Numbered from the stretch's first letter, positions 1 through 9,083 are shown. The stretch: DNA of 34,199 nt from Spartobacteria bacterium (GCA_003169695.1 PNAS01000034.1:1-34199); one strand, 5' to 3'. Numbers and translations: made by a program. Notes: generated by a model from the sequence alone, not told the origin.

Positions 1-96
1 TTCGACCTGCGCCAGTATCATATCTTTTTCGTAAAGTATGGCCTCTACGAACTGGTAACCGCCGGACTGCTGCGAGCGGTGCAGATCCTGAAGTAG
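1..96 (+). CDS. C-terminal end of an unidentified protein (partial)
   Basis: The first 96 bases read as 31 codons with no stop, then TAG. The peptide has alternating hydrophobic and aromatic residues and ends in LLRAVQILK. The 5' part lies outside the window, so the family cannot be named. It converges on the glycosyltransferase-methyltransferase gene, whose stop lies 12 bases away. The neighbouring genes suggest a role in glycan synthesis, but nothing in the peptide itself shows this. Confidence 0.5.
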   Translation, partial: FDLRQYHIFFVKYGLYELVTAGLLRAVQILK

Positions 97-108
97 GGTC
101 AACTGCCT

Positions 109-1659
109 CTAGCAGGCGATCTTCAGCGCGGAATGCCGGAGCCGCGCGCTCGAGTCGATCGTTTCAGCGAGCAGATTATTGATGGTCGGTTTCGCTTCGG
201 CCCGCACGAAAATCTGGTAGGCGAACAGTCCTTTGCTGACTCGGATCAGCGCTTCGTTCGCCCGGAGGAGGAGGCGGGAAAACCAGTTGTCACCGATGGC
301 TTTCGGGAACGGCACCGGGATGCCCCGCTCTTCGAGAATCTTGTAGCCAGATTGATCGAGCAGATCTCCGAGCGAGCGGAACGTGAATAAGCGCGTATGA
401 GTCGCGTCCAAAATTCCTTTTCTGCCGTAGTTGAATTGACCGAAAAGCAACATCAACCGCGTGACCCAGAACCCAATGTTTGCCGTCGTGATCACAACTT
501 CCGGGCGCTTGCACGCCGCCGCGAAACGCAGCTCGTCCATGAAAGTCTCCGGCTCTTTCAGGTGCTCGATGATGTCGAGCATGAAGATCTGATCGAACTG
601 GGACACGTTCACGGGAAATTCTTTCCTGTCCAAATTCCATTTGATGAAGTCAATTTTCTCCGAAGCGCGCGAGATGTCCGGAATATATTGATCCATGCCC
701 GTGACGCGACACCCTTTCGCGGCCAGTTCCTGCGCGACGTAACCCTGGCCGCATCCGATATCGAGTATGTGGCTTTCGGGTCGCGCCGCCTCGATCGCCG
801 CCGTGTGCGAAGAAGAAAAGCCAAGTTTGAGATCGTAATTCTGTTCCGGCGGATGGACGTCGAATTTGCGATCGAAGAGTAGATTCATCTCGTGGAAACG
901 CACGCGGAGCATTGTCGTAAAAACGTCCCAGGCGTACTTCATCCCGTTTACGTGGCAAATCTCATCGCCGTAATAAGTCGGGATCGGCAACTCGGCGATG
1001 CAGAGATTTTTCATAACCAACTGCACGATGATTTCCGTATCGAAATGGAAGTCGTTTGTGTTCTTTTCGAACGGAATCCGGTTCAAAGCCGAGGTGGAAT
1101 AGAGCCGATAACCGGAATGGAACTCGGAGAAATTCGTGCGGAGCATCCGGTTCTGAAAGGCGGTTAGAATCTTGTTCCCAATCCATTTATAGGCCGGCAT
1201 TCCGCCCGCCAGCGCGGCGCCGCGATCGATCATCCGGGAGCCGAAAACTGCGTCGGCTTCGCCCCAAAGCAGCGGCCGCAAAAGTGCAGGCAATTTCTCC
1301 GGCGCGTACTGCCCATCGCCATGGACCAGCGCCACGATGTCGAATCCGTTGTCGATCGCATAGCGAAATCCCAGTTTTTGGTTTCCGCCGTATCCCTGAT
1401 TCTCCGGCGTCCGCAGGACCGTGATCTTGAACGCGGAATTTCTTTGCTGAAACCGCAGGCCGTTGCTGAAGGTATTGTCTTTGGAGAAGTCATCGATGAT
1501 CAGGACTTCAACGTTCTCCGAATGAAGGCTCGCCGGAATGCGGCCCAGGACCTTTTCAATCGTCGTCTCCGCGTTGTAAGCGACAATGAAAATGAGCAGG
1601 CGCTTGCCGCGCAGATCCACCGGATCAGCGGCCATGAGTTCCGGCCCATCGAGACGCAT
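109..1659 (-). CDS. Bifunctional family 2 glycosyltransferase / SAM-dependent methyltransferase
   Basis: The 516-residue protein joins two catalytic domains. Residues about 20-250 are a GT-A family 2 glycosyltransferase of the dolichol-phosphate mannose synthase type: an IFIVAYNAE start strand, the nucleotide-binding IIDDFSKDNT, the metal-site region HGDGQY and FGSRMIDRG. Residues about 280-460 are a class I methyltransferase with the SAM-binding loop ILDIGCGQGY, the acidic end of strand 2 (GMDQ) and the motif FMLDIIEHL. It probably transfers a sugar from an activated donor to a lipid or polysaccharide acceptor and methylates a related substrate; no membrane anchor is obvious. The ATG at 1659 is used; an ATG eight codons later is also possible. 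It lies in a run of surface-glycan genes. The acceptor and donor cannot be told from sequence. Confidence 0.85.
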   Translation of the reverse strand: MRLDGPELMAADPVDLRGKRLLIFIVAYNAETTIEKVLGRIPASLHSENVEVLIIDDFSKDNTFSNGLRFQQRNSAFKITVLRTPENQGYGGNQKLGFRYAIDNGFDIVALVHGDGQYAPEKLPALLRPLLWGEADAVFGSRMIDRGAALAGGMPAYKWIGNKILTAFQNRMLRTNFSEFHSGYRLYSTSALNRIPFEKNTNDFHFDTEIIVQLVMKNLCIAELPIPTYYGDEICHVNGMKYAWDVFTTMLRVRFHEMNLLFDRKFDVHPPEQNYDLKLGFSSSHTAAIEAARPESHILDIGCGQGYVAQELAAKGCRVTGMDQYIPDISRASEKIDFIKWNLDRKEFPVNVSQFDQIFMLDIIEHLKEPETFMDELRFAAACKRPEVVITTANIGFWVTRLMLLFGQFNYGRKGILDATHTRLFTFRSLGDLLDQSGYKILEERGIPVPFPKAIGDNWFSRLLLRANEALIRVSKGLFAYQIFVRAEAKPTINNLLAETIDSSARLRHSALKIAC

Positions 1660-1721
1660 CCCTCATGCAAGAGCTAGAAGTACGCCAGCGAGCGCCCTTT
1701 CATGGAGACGCCACCAGCTCG

Positions 1722-3335
1722 CTAACCACGCGGCGATTTGCGTCGAAACAGCAGATAATCGCCAAACTCGCCACAGACCGTGAATTCCGCTCGGACAACG
1801 ACGTTCGGTTCGTCAGACCCGTTCCTGCTGGAAGAATTTGGCTCGAGCCAATTGTCGTAGGCTCGATTGAGAATGAGCCAATCGGCGGTGCGTATGTCCG
1901 ACGCCAGACGCGAGTTTGATCGATTTGCAGAACCGGGATTCATCTCCAGGAAATAAGTCGCCGGGCGGAATTGCGGCAGCATGTGGTAGAGAAATGTGTC
2001 GTTGTAGTTGGTTCGCCGCAGGTCGGCCGGGCCGACGAACAAGCGATCGCCGGGAGCAGCCATCCCATCGATCCGATCCAGGAGCGCTCCGGTGGTGCGC
2101 ACGAGCAGCACTGTGGCCAATGGAATGCGGCGGCCGTTTTGCTCGAGCATGCACGGCGGCGGCGCGTTCGGGTTCAACGCCGCGATCACCTGGCCGCACA
2201 CATAAACAGGCAGACCAGGCGCCAATGCCGCGACGAAACCTGCCGCTGCCGCGACGGCGATCACCGGTTTTTTCCGGAGCGACAAAAACGAAGTTTTTGA
2301 CAAAAGCACGAACAACGAAATCGGCAGTATCGCCAGTGAAGCGAAAGCGGCAAAGCATACATGCATCCCATCGAGGCGCTGGACCGCCTGATGCGTTAGC
2401 GCAACAGCGAACAACGCCGCGCCAAGCAGCAAACGTCCGTCCATGCCCTGCGGTTGGCGACGCAGTGCTGTCGCACCCGAGAAGATATTTACGCCGCAAG
2501 CGATGAGGTGAACACCAAACAGACCGAGCACTGATCCAGCGGCGAGCGGTAAATGTCTTCCCCCATTTCCGTAGAACACCGGAAACAGCAACAGATTATC
2601 GAGGACCTGTTGTGGCCCCGCCGCGACAGTAAGCAAGCCGAGCGGCAGCAGACCAATGCACATTCCGCTCAGGTAGCGCACCTTCGCCGAGCGGCTCATT
2701 CGCAGAAACAGCGGCAGCGTTCCAAAAATCACCGCCGGACCAAGATCGGGCCGGAAAAGCAACGCCGTTGCTGCGAGCATTCCACCGAAAAGGCAGCGGA
2801 CGCGCGAATCGGTTTTGCTGACAATGAAAATCGACCAGAGCACGCACGTAATACCCCCCATCCAGGCGTAAGCGACGACGCCGAGGTTGAGCAAAACAGC
2901 TCCTGCCATGAGAGTCGCGCCTGCGGCAAGCGTCGGTCCCCATCGGCGTGCAATGCAGAAAACGGCCGCAAGAATCAGCAAACGATAGACGAGCCCAGTG
3001 GCGCGTTCGGCAAGTATGCTTGGACCGAATACTGCGTAGACGCCGGAGAGCACATAGATATTGGCTGGGCCGTAAAACGTCTCGAAATCGCGGTACGGCA
3101 AGTTGCCTTTAAGGATCAATTCCGGGTAAACGAGGAGTGAACCTTCGTCCATCGCTTTTGCCGGTTTGTCGAAACTGTGGAGCAGCGGTAACAACAGAGC
3201 GACGAGCACCAAGGCCGCGACCGCGAGACAACGTCGGGCGCTGCTCGCACCGCCAAGTACCGCGCAATCGGCGCGCGGTGTGGAGAGCGCCTCGCACTCA
3301 TTCAACAACGCTTCACGAGCAAATCCGGATGCCAT
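1722..3335 (-). CDS. Multi-pass membrane protein, GT39/PMT-like glycosyltransferase
   Basis: About 537 residues, most of them in hydrophobic helices, beginning with a strong segment near residues 35-55. After it comes an acidic loop (AMDEGSLLVYPELILKG) followed by PYRDFETFYGPANIY. An Asp/Glu pair in the first periplasmic loop is the hallmark of the ArnT/PMT (GT39, GT-C fold) families, which use polyprenyl-phosphate sugars on the outer face of the inner membrane. The C-terminal 130 residues look soluble. The ATG at 3335 is preferred over a TTG one codon upstream. It is co-directional with the upstream part of the glycan cluster and divergent from the acyltransferase gene. The precise enzyme function is inference; a non-catalytic hypothetical membrane protein is the alternative. 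Confidence 0.65.
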   Translation of the reverse strand: MASGFAREALLNECEALSTPRADCAVLGGASSARRCLAVAALVLVALLLPLLHSFDKPAKAMDEGSLLVYPELILKGNLPYRDFETFYGPANIYVLSGVYAVFGPSILAERATGLVYRLLILAAVFCIARRWGPTLAAGATLMAGAVLLNLGVVAYAWMGGITCVLWSIFIVSKTDSRVRCLFGGMLAATALLFRPDLGPAVIFGTLPLFLRMSRSAKVRYLSGMCIGLLPLGLLTVAAGPQQVLDNLLLFPVFYGNGGRHLPLAAGSVLGLFGVHLIACGVNIFSGATALRRQPQGMDGRLLLGAALFAVALTHQAVQRLDGMHVCFAAFASLAILPISLFVLLSKTSFLSLRKKPVIAVAAAAGFVAALAPGLPVYVCGQVIAALNPNAPPPCMLEQNGRRIPLATVLLVRTTGALLDRIDGMAAPGDRLFVGPADLRRTNYNDTFLYHMLPQFRPATYFLEMNPGSANRSNSRLASDIRTADWLILNRAYDNWLEPNSSSRNGSDEPNVVVRAEFTVCGEFGDYLLFRRKSPRG

Positions 3336-3491
3336 CAAGCAATCGGGTGAGCGGCATCCGTGCCATCAGTCGCATGGCAAAGTTACCGCACATTACTCGG
3401 TTGCTCAGTTGCTGCGGGCGCGAACCGTTCTCGCCTGGCACCGCGCCTGTCGTCGCGAAAACGGCTTTGCCATTGTTGACGCGGTGACAGC

Positions 3492-4790
3492 ATGGTTCCT
3501 GCTCGCTCAAGGCGGGTGCGTTCCACTAACCGTCCGACAGCTCAGGAGCGGCCTAACTTCGCCCAGGCATTCGACCCAAACAATAATGCGTTCGGCTTCC
3601 TCCGGCTCATCCTGGCGACTCTCGTGATTTTTTCCCACAGCTTTTCCTTGGGAGGGTTCGGGATCGATCGCCTGGAAGCCTTCACCAAAGGACGGTACAC
3701 GATTGGGCTGGCATCGGTGGCGATGTTCTTTGTCCTGAGCGGCTTCCTTGTTTGTCGCAGCGCCGCCGCTTCCCGGTCCGTCCCGCGTTTTCTGTGGCAT
3801 CGGTTTCTGCGCATTTTCCCGGCATATTGGGTGTGCCTCATTGTTTGCGGCTGTGTAATTGCGCCACTGATGGCCTTCGCTGAATTCGGGACACTCACGA
3901 GAGTTTTCTCCGCGCCGTGGAACTCTTCTCAATCATTCATGATTGGCAACGCGGGATTGTTCCATCTGAATGGATTTAGCCTTGGAGGGATCCTGTTCAT
4001 CCGTCCGACTTCGATCGCGGACTTGCTGGCGCATAATCCGGTGCACCGCACCATTAACGGATCGCTTTGGACGCTTCCATTTGAAGTCAGTTGTTATCTC
4101 GCGGTCGCCGCTTTGGCGACGGTCGGAGTGTTACGCCGGGCCAGGTTTGTCCTTTTTGGCTTATTTGCAGGTTTGTGGTGCCTCGATGCCTTTGATTGGT
4201 TCAACCCAGACGGCTTCTGGCGATGCTTTCCATATCCTGGAATGAAGCAGCTCGTCATGCTCTGCCTCTTTTTTTCAGCCGGTTGCGTGTGCTTCCTTTA
4301 CCGGGAGAGGATTCCACATTCCACCGCGATATTCGTCACCTCCCTGGTCGCCCTAGGGGGAAGTCTGCCCCTGGGAGTGTTCGGGTTGATTGCCCCTATC
4401 GCGATGACTTACGCATTTCTCTGGCTTGCGTTTGCCCTGCCCTTTGGGCGCTTCGACAGGAAAGGGGATTTTTCTTATGGCACCTACATCTACGCATTCC
4501 CGGTGCAGCAGGGGATGGCTCTTCTCCGCATCCAGGAGAAGGGATTCGGCCTCTATTTTGTTTCCTCGCTCCTTCTGACAGCGGTTTTGGCATTCCTGAG
4601 CTATCGCTTGATCGAAGCTCCCTGCTTAAGATTGAAAACGGTGAGGATGTCCTCGTTCCGGCGTCGCGCGGGATCGTCCGCCGCTCGGCTGACTGAAAGG
4701 TTTCCAACGCAACCTGCTGAGCCAGCGATCCCGAAAGAATCCGGCTCGACGGTTGGCGTTCAGGCCGTGAACGTAGTGTTCTTGCGGTAA
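3492..4790 (+). CDS. Acyltransferase 3 family membrane protein (OafA/YrhL-like)
   Basis: A 432-residue polytopic protein typical of the acyltransferase-3 family. The first transmembrane helix carries FGFLRLILATLVIFSHSF, whose His is the conserved catalytic-site residue of the family. VAMFFVLSGFLVCRSA and the basic motif FLWHRFLRIFPAYW follow. The family transfers acetyl or other acyl groups to sugars of O-antigen, exopolysaccharide or peptidoglycan at the inner membrane. About ten helices are visible, and the C-terminal 45 residues are a polar tail. The ATG at 3492 opens the frame; a GTG at 3516 would give a shorter, more family-like N-terminus. Its 3' end runs 31 bases into the convergent glycosyltransferase gene. 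Confidence 0.88.
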   Translation: MVPARSRRVRSTNRPTAQERPNFAQAFDPNNNAFGFLRLILATLVIFSHSFSLGGFGIDRLEAFTKGRYTIGLASVAMFFVLSGFLVCRSAAASRSVPRFLWHRFLRIFPAYWVCLIVCGCVIAPLMAFAEFGTLTRVFSAPWNSSQSFMIGNAGLFHLNGFSLGGILFIRPTSIADLLAHNPVHRTINGSLWTLPFEVSCYLAVAALATVGVLRRARFVLFGLFAGLWCLDAFDWFNPDGFWRCFPYPGMKQLVMLCLFFSAGCVCFLYRERIPHSTAIFVTSLVALGGSLPLGVFGLIAPIAMTYAFLWLAFALPFGRFDRKGDFSYGTYIYAFPVQQGMALLRIQEKGFGLYFVSSLLLTAVLAFLSYRLIEAPCLRLKTVRMSSFRRRAGSSAARLTERFPTQPAEPAIPKESGSTVGVQAVNVVFLR

Positions 4791-5593
4791 TCACCGCGAC
4801 TGAGCCATTTTTCAAGCAGGATGTAGAGGCAAATGAATAAGTACCGGCTCCCCATTTCCTTCATCCTCAGCTTCGATGCGCCGGTCCGCCGGTTCCGCCA
4901 TGTGATCGGAACGCTTACCCAGGAATAGCCGCGTGTGATCGCCTTTAACGGCAGTTCCACCGTGATGTTGAAGTGCGGCGAAATCAGCGGCCGGCATCCC
5001 TCGATCACGCTCTTACGATACGCTTTGAACGCGTTCGTCGTGTCGTTGAGTTTGAATCCGAACAGCGTACGGACGAGAAGGTTCGCGGCGCGGTTAATGA
5101 GAAGCTTCATGCGCGGATAATCGATCACGCCGCCGCTATGCATGAAACGGCTCCCAAAAACGCATTCGTAGCCTTCGTTCAGAAGTCTCCAGTAGCGGAC
5201 CACGTCACGGCAGTCGTCCGACTCATCCGCCATCATGACGACAGCCGCATCTCCCTGCATGAAATCAAGACCATAGATGATCGCCCGACCGAAGCCATGC
5301 GGCCCGGGATTTCGCAGAATCGTCAGCTCGGGGATCGTCTGGCGAAGCGACTGAAGGATCGAGAAAGTAGAATCTGTGCTGGCATCGTCCACCACGACGA
5401 TCTCGTGAGGAACACCATGCAGACGAAGTTCCAGGTGCAGATGTTCGACTGTCGAGGCGATGCAGCTTTCCTCGTTCCGCGCCGGAATCACCACTGACAA
5501 CAGTGTGAGCGCCGGAAGAGCTGCTGATTGCGTCAGCGTGAGGTCAAAACTCTGGGAGGCGGCATGACGTTCGATCGTCTGGCGCTTAAACAT
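4760..5593 (-). CDS. Family 2 glycosyltransferase, dolichol-phosphate mannose synthase-like
   Basis: 277 residues with a complete GT-A domain: LSVVIPARNEE, the nucleotide-binding IVVVDDASTDST, the acidic metal site VMMADESDD, then FGSRFMHSGG and a C-terminal block WRNRRTGASKLRMKEMG. This pattern is typical of enzymes that load a sugar from a nucleotide donor onto a polyprenyl phosphate. No transmembrane tail of the GtrB type is clear; one weakly hydrophobic helix (LFICLYILLEKW) is present. The ATG at 5593 is the first in-frame ATG. In-frame coding-like sequence continues upstream without a start codon (see the separate entry for 5594-5855), so the true N-terminus may be longer or broken. Confidence 0.85.
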   Translation of the reverse strand: MFKRQTIERHAASQSFDLTLTQSAALPALTLLSVVIPARNEESCIASTVEHLHLELRLHGVPHEIVVVDDASTDSTFSILQSLRQTIPELTILRNPGPHGFGRAIIYGLDFMQGDAAVVMMADESDDCRDVVRYWRLLNEGYECVFGSRFMHSGGVIDYPRMKLLINRAANLLVRTLFGFKLNDTTNAFKAYRKSVIEGCRPLISPHFNITVELPLKAITRGYSWVSVPITWRNRRTGASKLRMKEMGSRYLFICLYILLEKWLSRGDYRKNTTFTA

Positions 5594-5855
5594 CCCTTCT
5601 GAAGAGCGTGTGGCGTGCCATCCCTCGCCTTCCGTCTCACGGCTGATCTGCAGCCAGTCGGGGTACGCCTCTGCGTGGGCCGCGATTTCTTCCAGGATTT
5701 TGTCGCGCGAGGTCTCGGGGCTTCAGGATCAACGGCGCGAGGTCGTCGCGCAGGTTGGGGCGCAGTCGCACTTTGGTGTCCGCGTCCCATCGAAACCGAT
5801 GTAATACAGGCGTTTTCGCGCACGGTAGGATCCAAACGTCCCCGTCAGGATGATC
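5594..5855 (-). pseudogene. Coding-like stretch read in two frames upstream of the glycosyltransferase
   Basis: Between the methyltransferase stop and the glycosyltransferase ATG, the minus strand looks coding but no single frame is open. In the frame of the downstream glycosyltransferase it gives YRARKRLYYIGFD, and nearer the ATG DKILEEIAAHAEAYPDWLQI. Two stops (TGA TCC TGA) separate these pieces. Over the middle (about 5789-5706) another frame gives WDADTKVRLRPNLRDDL, which would join the two pieces if one base were missing near 5789 and one were extra near 5705. The result would be a continuous segment of about 85 residues fused in frame to the glycosyltransferase. It could be a decayed small gene, an N-terminal domain with compensating frameshifts, or assembly error. 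No family is recognised. Confidence 0.3.
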
Positions 5856-6668
5856 TTAGCGGCGTGGCGGTTTACGCGCGATGACCAAGAACTGGGCGCC
5901 GAATACTCGCCACAAAAACGGAATCTTCAGGTAGAGCCGCAACAGGAACAGGGGCGGCGTAAAACCTTGCGACATGCTGTAGGGCAAGAACTTCGCGATT
6001 GCGGACTCAACGGCAAACCCAGCCAGCTCCATGCCTTCCTTCACCGACAACTCGGTGAGCGGCAGATAGTGATCCCAAAAATCCCAGTAGCCGCCCGCCA
6101 GGTACTTCACGTTCGGCCCGAGGCAGATCATTCGTCCGTTCGGCTTTAGGCACCGGAAGGCTTCGTCTAGCGTTCGGCGCAGACCTTCTTTTGTCGGCAG
6201 GTGCTCGAAGAAATTGCTGGTGAAGATCACTTCCAGAGATGCATCGGGCAACTGCCAACGCGCGGAGCAATCTTGTTCGAGTAGCGTAACCTCGGGCGCC
6301 AGCTTTACTCTCGCGTCCGGATTCAAGTCCATTCCGTATCTTTTCGCGGCCTTGACTTGGTTTATGAACTCTCCCCAACCGCAGCCAAGGTCGAGCACCG
6401 TGGCCTCGGGTGGAGTCCAGCGCGAGAAGAACTCTGAAGTCAGAATCTGCCAGACGGCGCGGCGGTAGTCTGCATTGCGCTCGAAGCGCATCGCATATTC
6501 CCGTTGCAAATCATTGCTAACGGGCTGCCCCACCGCACCAAGCGAAATGGACGAATCGGGCCGGTCCGTCGGTGTAGTGCCGGGCGCAATGAGGTCGCCT
6601 TGTGACGGGCGCGGCATCCGGCTCCCAGGCAAGAGGGGACTATCGAAGCACACCGAAGTGACGGGCAT
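5856..6668 (-). CDS. Class I SAM-dependent methyltransferase
   Basis: About 270 residues. The SAM-binding loop is VLDLGCGWGEF near residue 100, followed by YGMDLNPD (strand 2 acidic residue) and the Methyltransf_11-type block IFTSNFFEHLPTKEGL. A post-motif loop GRMICLGPNVKYL precedes a hydrophobic C-terminal segment (FLLRLYLKIPFLWRVFGAQF) that could sit on the membrane. Small-molecule, lipid or sugar O-methylation is likely; the substrate is unknown. The first 60 residues are polar and look non-conserved, so starts at 6668, 6617 or later are all possible; the ATG at 6668 is given. It is the most upstream gene of the minus-strand glycan cluster. Confidence 0.8.
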   Translation of the reverse strand: MPVTSVCFDSPLLPGSRMPRPSQGDLIAPGTTPTDRPDSSISLGAVGQPVSNDLQREYAMRFERNADYRRAVWQILTSEFFSRWTPPEATVLDLGCGWGEFINQVKAAKRYGMDLNPDARVKLAPEVTLLEQDCSARWQLPDASLEVIFTSNFFEHLPTKEGLRRTLDEAFRCLKPNGRMICLGPNVKYLAGGYWDFWDHYLPLTELSVKEGMELAGFAVESAIAKFLPYSMSQGFTPPLFLLRLYLKIPFLWRVFGAQFLVIARKPPRR

Positions 6669-6744
6669 GCCCAACGGTGTAGCGCATGTCGTGCCAATCG
6701 ACGGAACGACGCCGTAATTTGGCAGTCGAAAATCTACGCCAGAA

Positions 6745-8541
6745 TCAGTGGCCGTTTAACCCGGTGCCACTCGACTTTCCGAGCACCGAATTTGCCGTGG
6801 CTAGTAATGCCTCGTCCTCGTTGTCCGTCAGCTCACTGAGGAACCGTCGAATCCGGTGAAACGATTGGCGCAGGAAAAGCTCGGCGGCTCGGTGGTTTCC
6901 CGCGACGGCATCACCATTTCTTTCCACGCCTTGCAACTCCGCATCCAATCGGCTGATCACACAGGCGGACGCGAACATCTCCATCGCCGCGCCGGCGATC
7001 CGTTCCTGCACCAGCTGCATGTCCATGACCGGTTCGCGATACGTGATCAGCGCCCGGTTTACGCTCAAATTAAAACGCCAGATCAATCGACCGAGCTGCG
7101 AGGCCTGCGAGCGCAGGCTCTCACTCTTCACCGGCACGCTCGGAATTTTCACAGCGGCACCGAGGCGATTCATTCCTGCAGTCCAGGCTTTTCCCAGGCC
7201 GCGGGACGGGTTGAATATGGTGTCGTAGATCTCTTTGAATTCCATGCCGGGTCCGCGCATTCCGACGAGCGCGATGAAGGACGTGAGCACTTCGTTGCTC
7301 CCTTCGCCGATCTGGTTGATGCGCGCGTCGCGCAGCATGCGTTCGAGCGGCGAGTCGTTGAAATACGCCGAGCCGCCGTGGATCTGGAAGGCATCGTTGA
7401 CCGCTTCCCACAGGCGATCCGTCGTGAAGACCTTCAGCATCGCCGTCTCGATCATGTAATCCTCAAGCCCGCGATCGATCAGAGAAGCGGTCACTGCCGT
7501 CATCGCTTCCATCGCATAAACATCGGCCGCCATGCGCCCGATCTTCTTTTTCACGAGATCGAAGTCGCCCAGAGTTTTCTTGAATTGCCGCCGGGTGTTC
7601 GCGTGTTCGACCGCGAGACGCAGACAGGTCTTCGCCGCACCAGTGCAACACGCGCCAAAAGTCGTGCGGCCGAAATCGAGAACCGTTAAAGCTACTTTTA
7701 ATCCTTTGCCGAGCGGCCCCAGAATGTTTTCTTTCGGCACCGGCATGTCGCACATGGCAAACCTCCCGGTCGCGGTTCCGCGGATGCCGACCTTTTCCAT
7801 CCGCGGCTCGAGCATCGTGAATCCGGGCATGTCGGGAGTGACCAGGAATGCGGTGATCGCGCTCTTATCCGAACCCGGAACAGGCGTCCGCGCCATGACT
7901 GTCAAAACCTGCGCGATCGCCGCATTCGTGATATAGCGCTTCTCACCATTTAAAATGTAATGAGTGCCATCGGCGCTCGGCTGTGCCTGCGTCTGGACGT
8001 TCGCGGCATCTGAACCCGCTTCCTTTTCTGTGAGCGCGAAGGCCGCTAGTTGCTGACCCGTCACCAGCGCTGGCAGCCATTTCTGCTTCTGCTCGCGCGT
8101 CCCGAAAAGAAGCAAGGCGCGAATGCCAATCGAATGGTGCGCGTTCGTAAAAACGGAGGTCGAAGCGCAACGCGCGCCAATTTCCTCGAGGACTTTGCAG
8201 TACGCGCGCTGGGAGAATCCACGGCCACCGTATTCCTTCGGCGCGGTCATCCCGAGCACTCCGATCCGAGCGAGCCCGTCAATCAGATGTCGCGGAATAT
8301 CCGCGACCCGATCAATCGCAACCGCATCCAGATTTTGATCGAGGAATTCGCGGACCTCCACGAGCGATTTATCGAGCTCCACCTGTTGCGCGGCGGGGAC
8401 GCGCGGATAGGGCATCGCCCAATCCGCCACGAAGCGACCGAGAAACAGTCCCTTGGCGAATCCCAGCGCCTGCGGTCCCGTAAAAAGCAGCTCCTCAGCT
8501 TCCTTAATTTCTTTCTGCCGTTGGATTTCTGCTTCGTTCAT
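6745..8541 (-). CDS. Acyl-CoA dehydrogenase family protein (VLCAD/ACAD9-like, long form)
   Basis: About 598 residues, longer than the usual 380-residue acyl-CoA dehydrogenases and similar in length to the very-long-chain type with an extra C-terminal helical domain. Visible features are the FAD-contacting region FALTEKEAGSDAANVQT, GEKRYITNA, the arginine-rich helix HANTRRQFKKTLGDF, FQIHGGSAYF and the loop INQIGEGSNEVL. The Glu in that loop (about residue 413) sits where the catalytic base lies in this family. It removes hydrogens at C2-C3 of an acyl-CoA in fatty-acid oxidation and passes electrons to ETF. The ATG at 8541 is chosen because MNEAEIQRQ fits the family start; a TTG 16 codons upstream would add an unlikely extension. 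No ETF or thiolase gene is adjacent. Confidence 0.92.
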   Translation of the reverse strand: MNEAEIQRQKEIKEAEELLFTGPQALGFAKGLFLGRFVADWAMPYPRVPAAQQVELDKSLVEVREFLDQNLDAVAIDRVADIPRHLIDGLARIGVLGMTAPKEYGGRGFSQRAYCKVLEEIGARCASTSVFTNAHHSIGIRALLLFGTREQKQKWLPALVTGQQLAAFALTEKEAGSDAANVQTQAQPSADGTHYILNGEKRYITNAAIAQVLTVMARTPVPGSDKSAITAFLVTPDMPGFTMLEPRMEKVGIRGTATGRFAMCDMPVPKENILGPLGKGLKVALTVLDFGRTTFGACCTGAAKTCLRLAVEHANTRRQFKKTLGDFDLVKKKIGRMAADVYAMEAMTAVTASLIDRGLEDYMIETAMLKVFTTDRLWEAVNDAFQIHGGSAYFNDSPLERMLRDARINQIGEGSNEVLTSFIALVGMRGPGMEFKEIYDTIFNPSRGLGKAWTAGMNRLGAAVKIPSVPVKSESLRSQASQLGRLIWRFNLSVNRALITYREPVMDMQLVQERIAGAAMEMFASACVISRLDAELQGVERNGDAVAGNHRAAELFLRQSFHRIRRFLSELTDNEDEALLATANSVLGKSSGTGLNGH

Positions 8542-8677
8542 AAACTCACATCGCTCATACGCTTTAAGGTCAGTCCCGATTTTACGCAAAGCGGGCTTGG
8601 CGAAAAGTTAGAATCTGATTGCGCGAATGCGCGGAACTAACTCGTGGATTCTGCCGCGACTGACAACCGATAATTTA

Positions 8678-9079
8678 TCAAGCCACCGGTTCTACTTTCG
8701 AAACGTAAAGCGGAAGCGAACCCAACTGGCGGCCATCGACTGCGAGATCAATCGTGTATTCGCCGAACTTCGGCAGACGAATTTGCTGAATGACCATGAC
8801 GAAATGAGAGGTGACGGTGCGCAAACCGGGGCCGAAGTGGACCGCCAGGGTCGAGTCAAACTTGGGCATCACGATGTTCCCATCTTCATCCGCAAAGGTC
8901 AGGCTGACCCGGTGATTACCCTCCTCGATTTGCTCGAAACGCAGCCGGCCGGCAATGGCGCATTGCGGGTGCGCGATCGGCGCTTCGAGGGCGCGGAGAG
9001 CATCGAACGTCCCGATGATGTTCAGTTTGCCGGCGTGTTCCGTCGCCGCGTCGCAGAGCGTGAAAATTTCCAATTGCAT
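8678..9079 (-). CDS. DUF6941 family protein
   Basis: A 133-residue soluble protein with a predicted all-beta look. It opens with MQLEIFTLCDAAT and has NIIGTFDAL near residue 20, LRFEQIEEGNHRVSLTFADE in the middle and the C-terminal strand pair FGEYTIDLAVDGRQLGSLPL. These match the uncharacterised DUF6941 family. There is no signal peptide and no obvious catalytic residue set. The gene follows nrdJ on the same strand after 43 bases, so it may be cotranscribed. A strong GC hairpin sits five bases before its ATG. Function unknown. Confidence 0.75.
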   Translation of the reverse strand: MQLEIFTLCDAATEHAGKLNIIGTFDALRALEAPIAHPQCAIAGRLRFEQIEEGNHRVSLTFADEDGNIVMPKFDSTLAVHFGPGLRTVTSHFVMVIQQIRLPKFGEYTIDLAVDGRQLGSLPLYVSKVEPVA

Positions 9080-9083
9080 AACC

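Noticed and set aside
5533..5835. Minus-strand frame of 100 codons upstream of the glycosyltransferase
   Set aside because: Its product is a run of Arg, Pro, Ser and Ala typical of an out-of-frame reading, and its start is a TTG. The other two frames look more like protein there.
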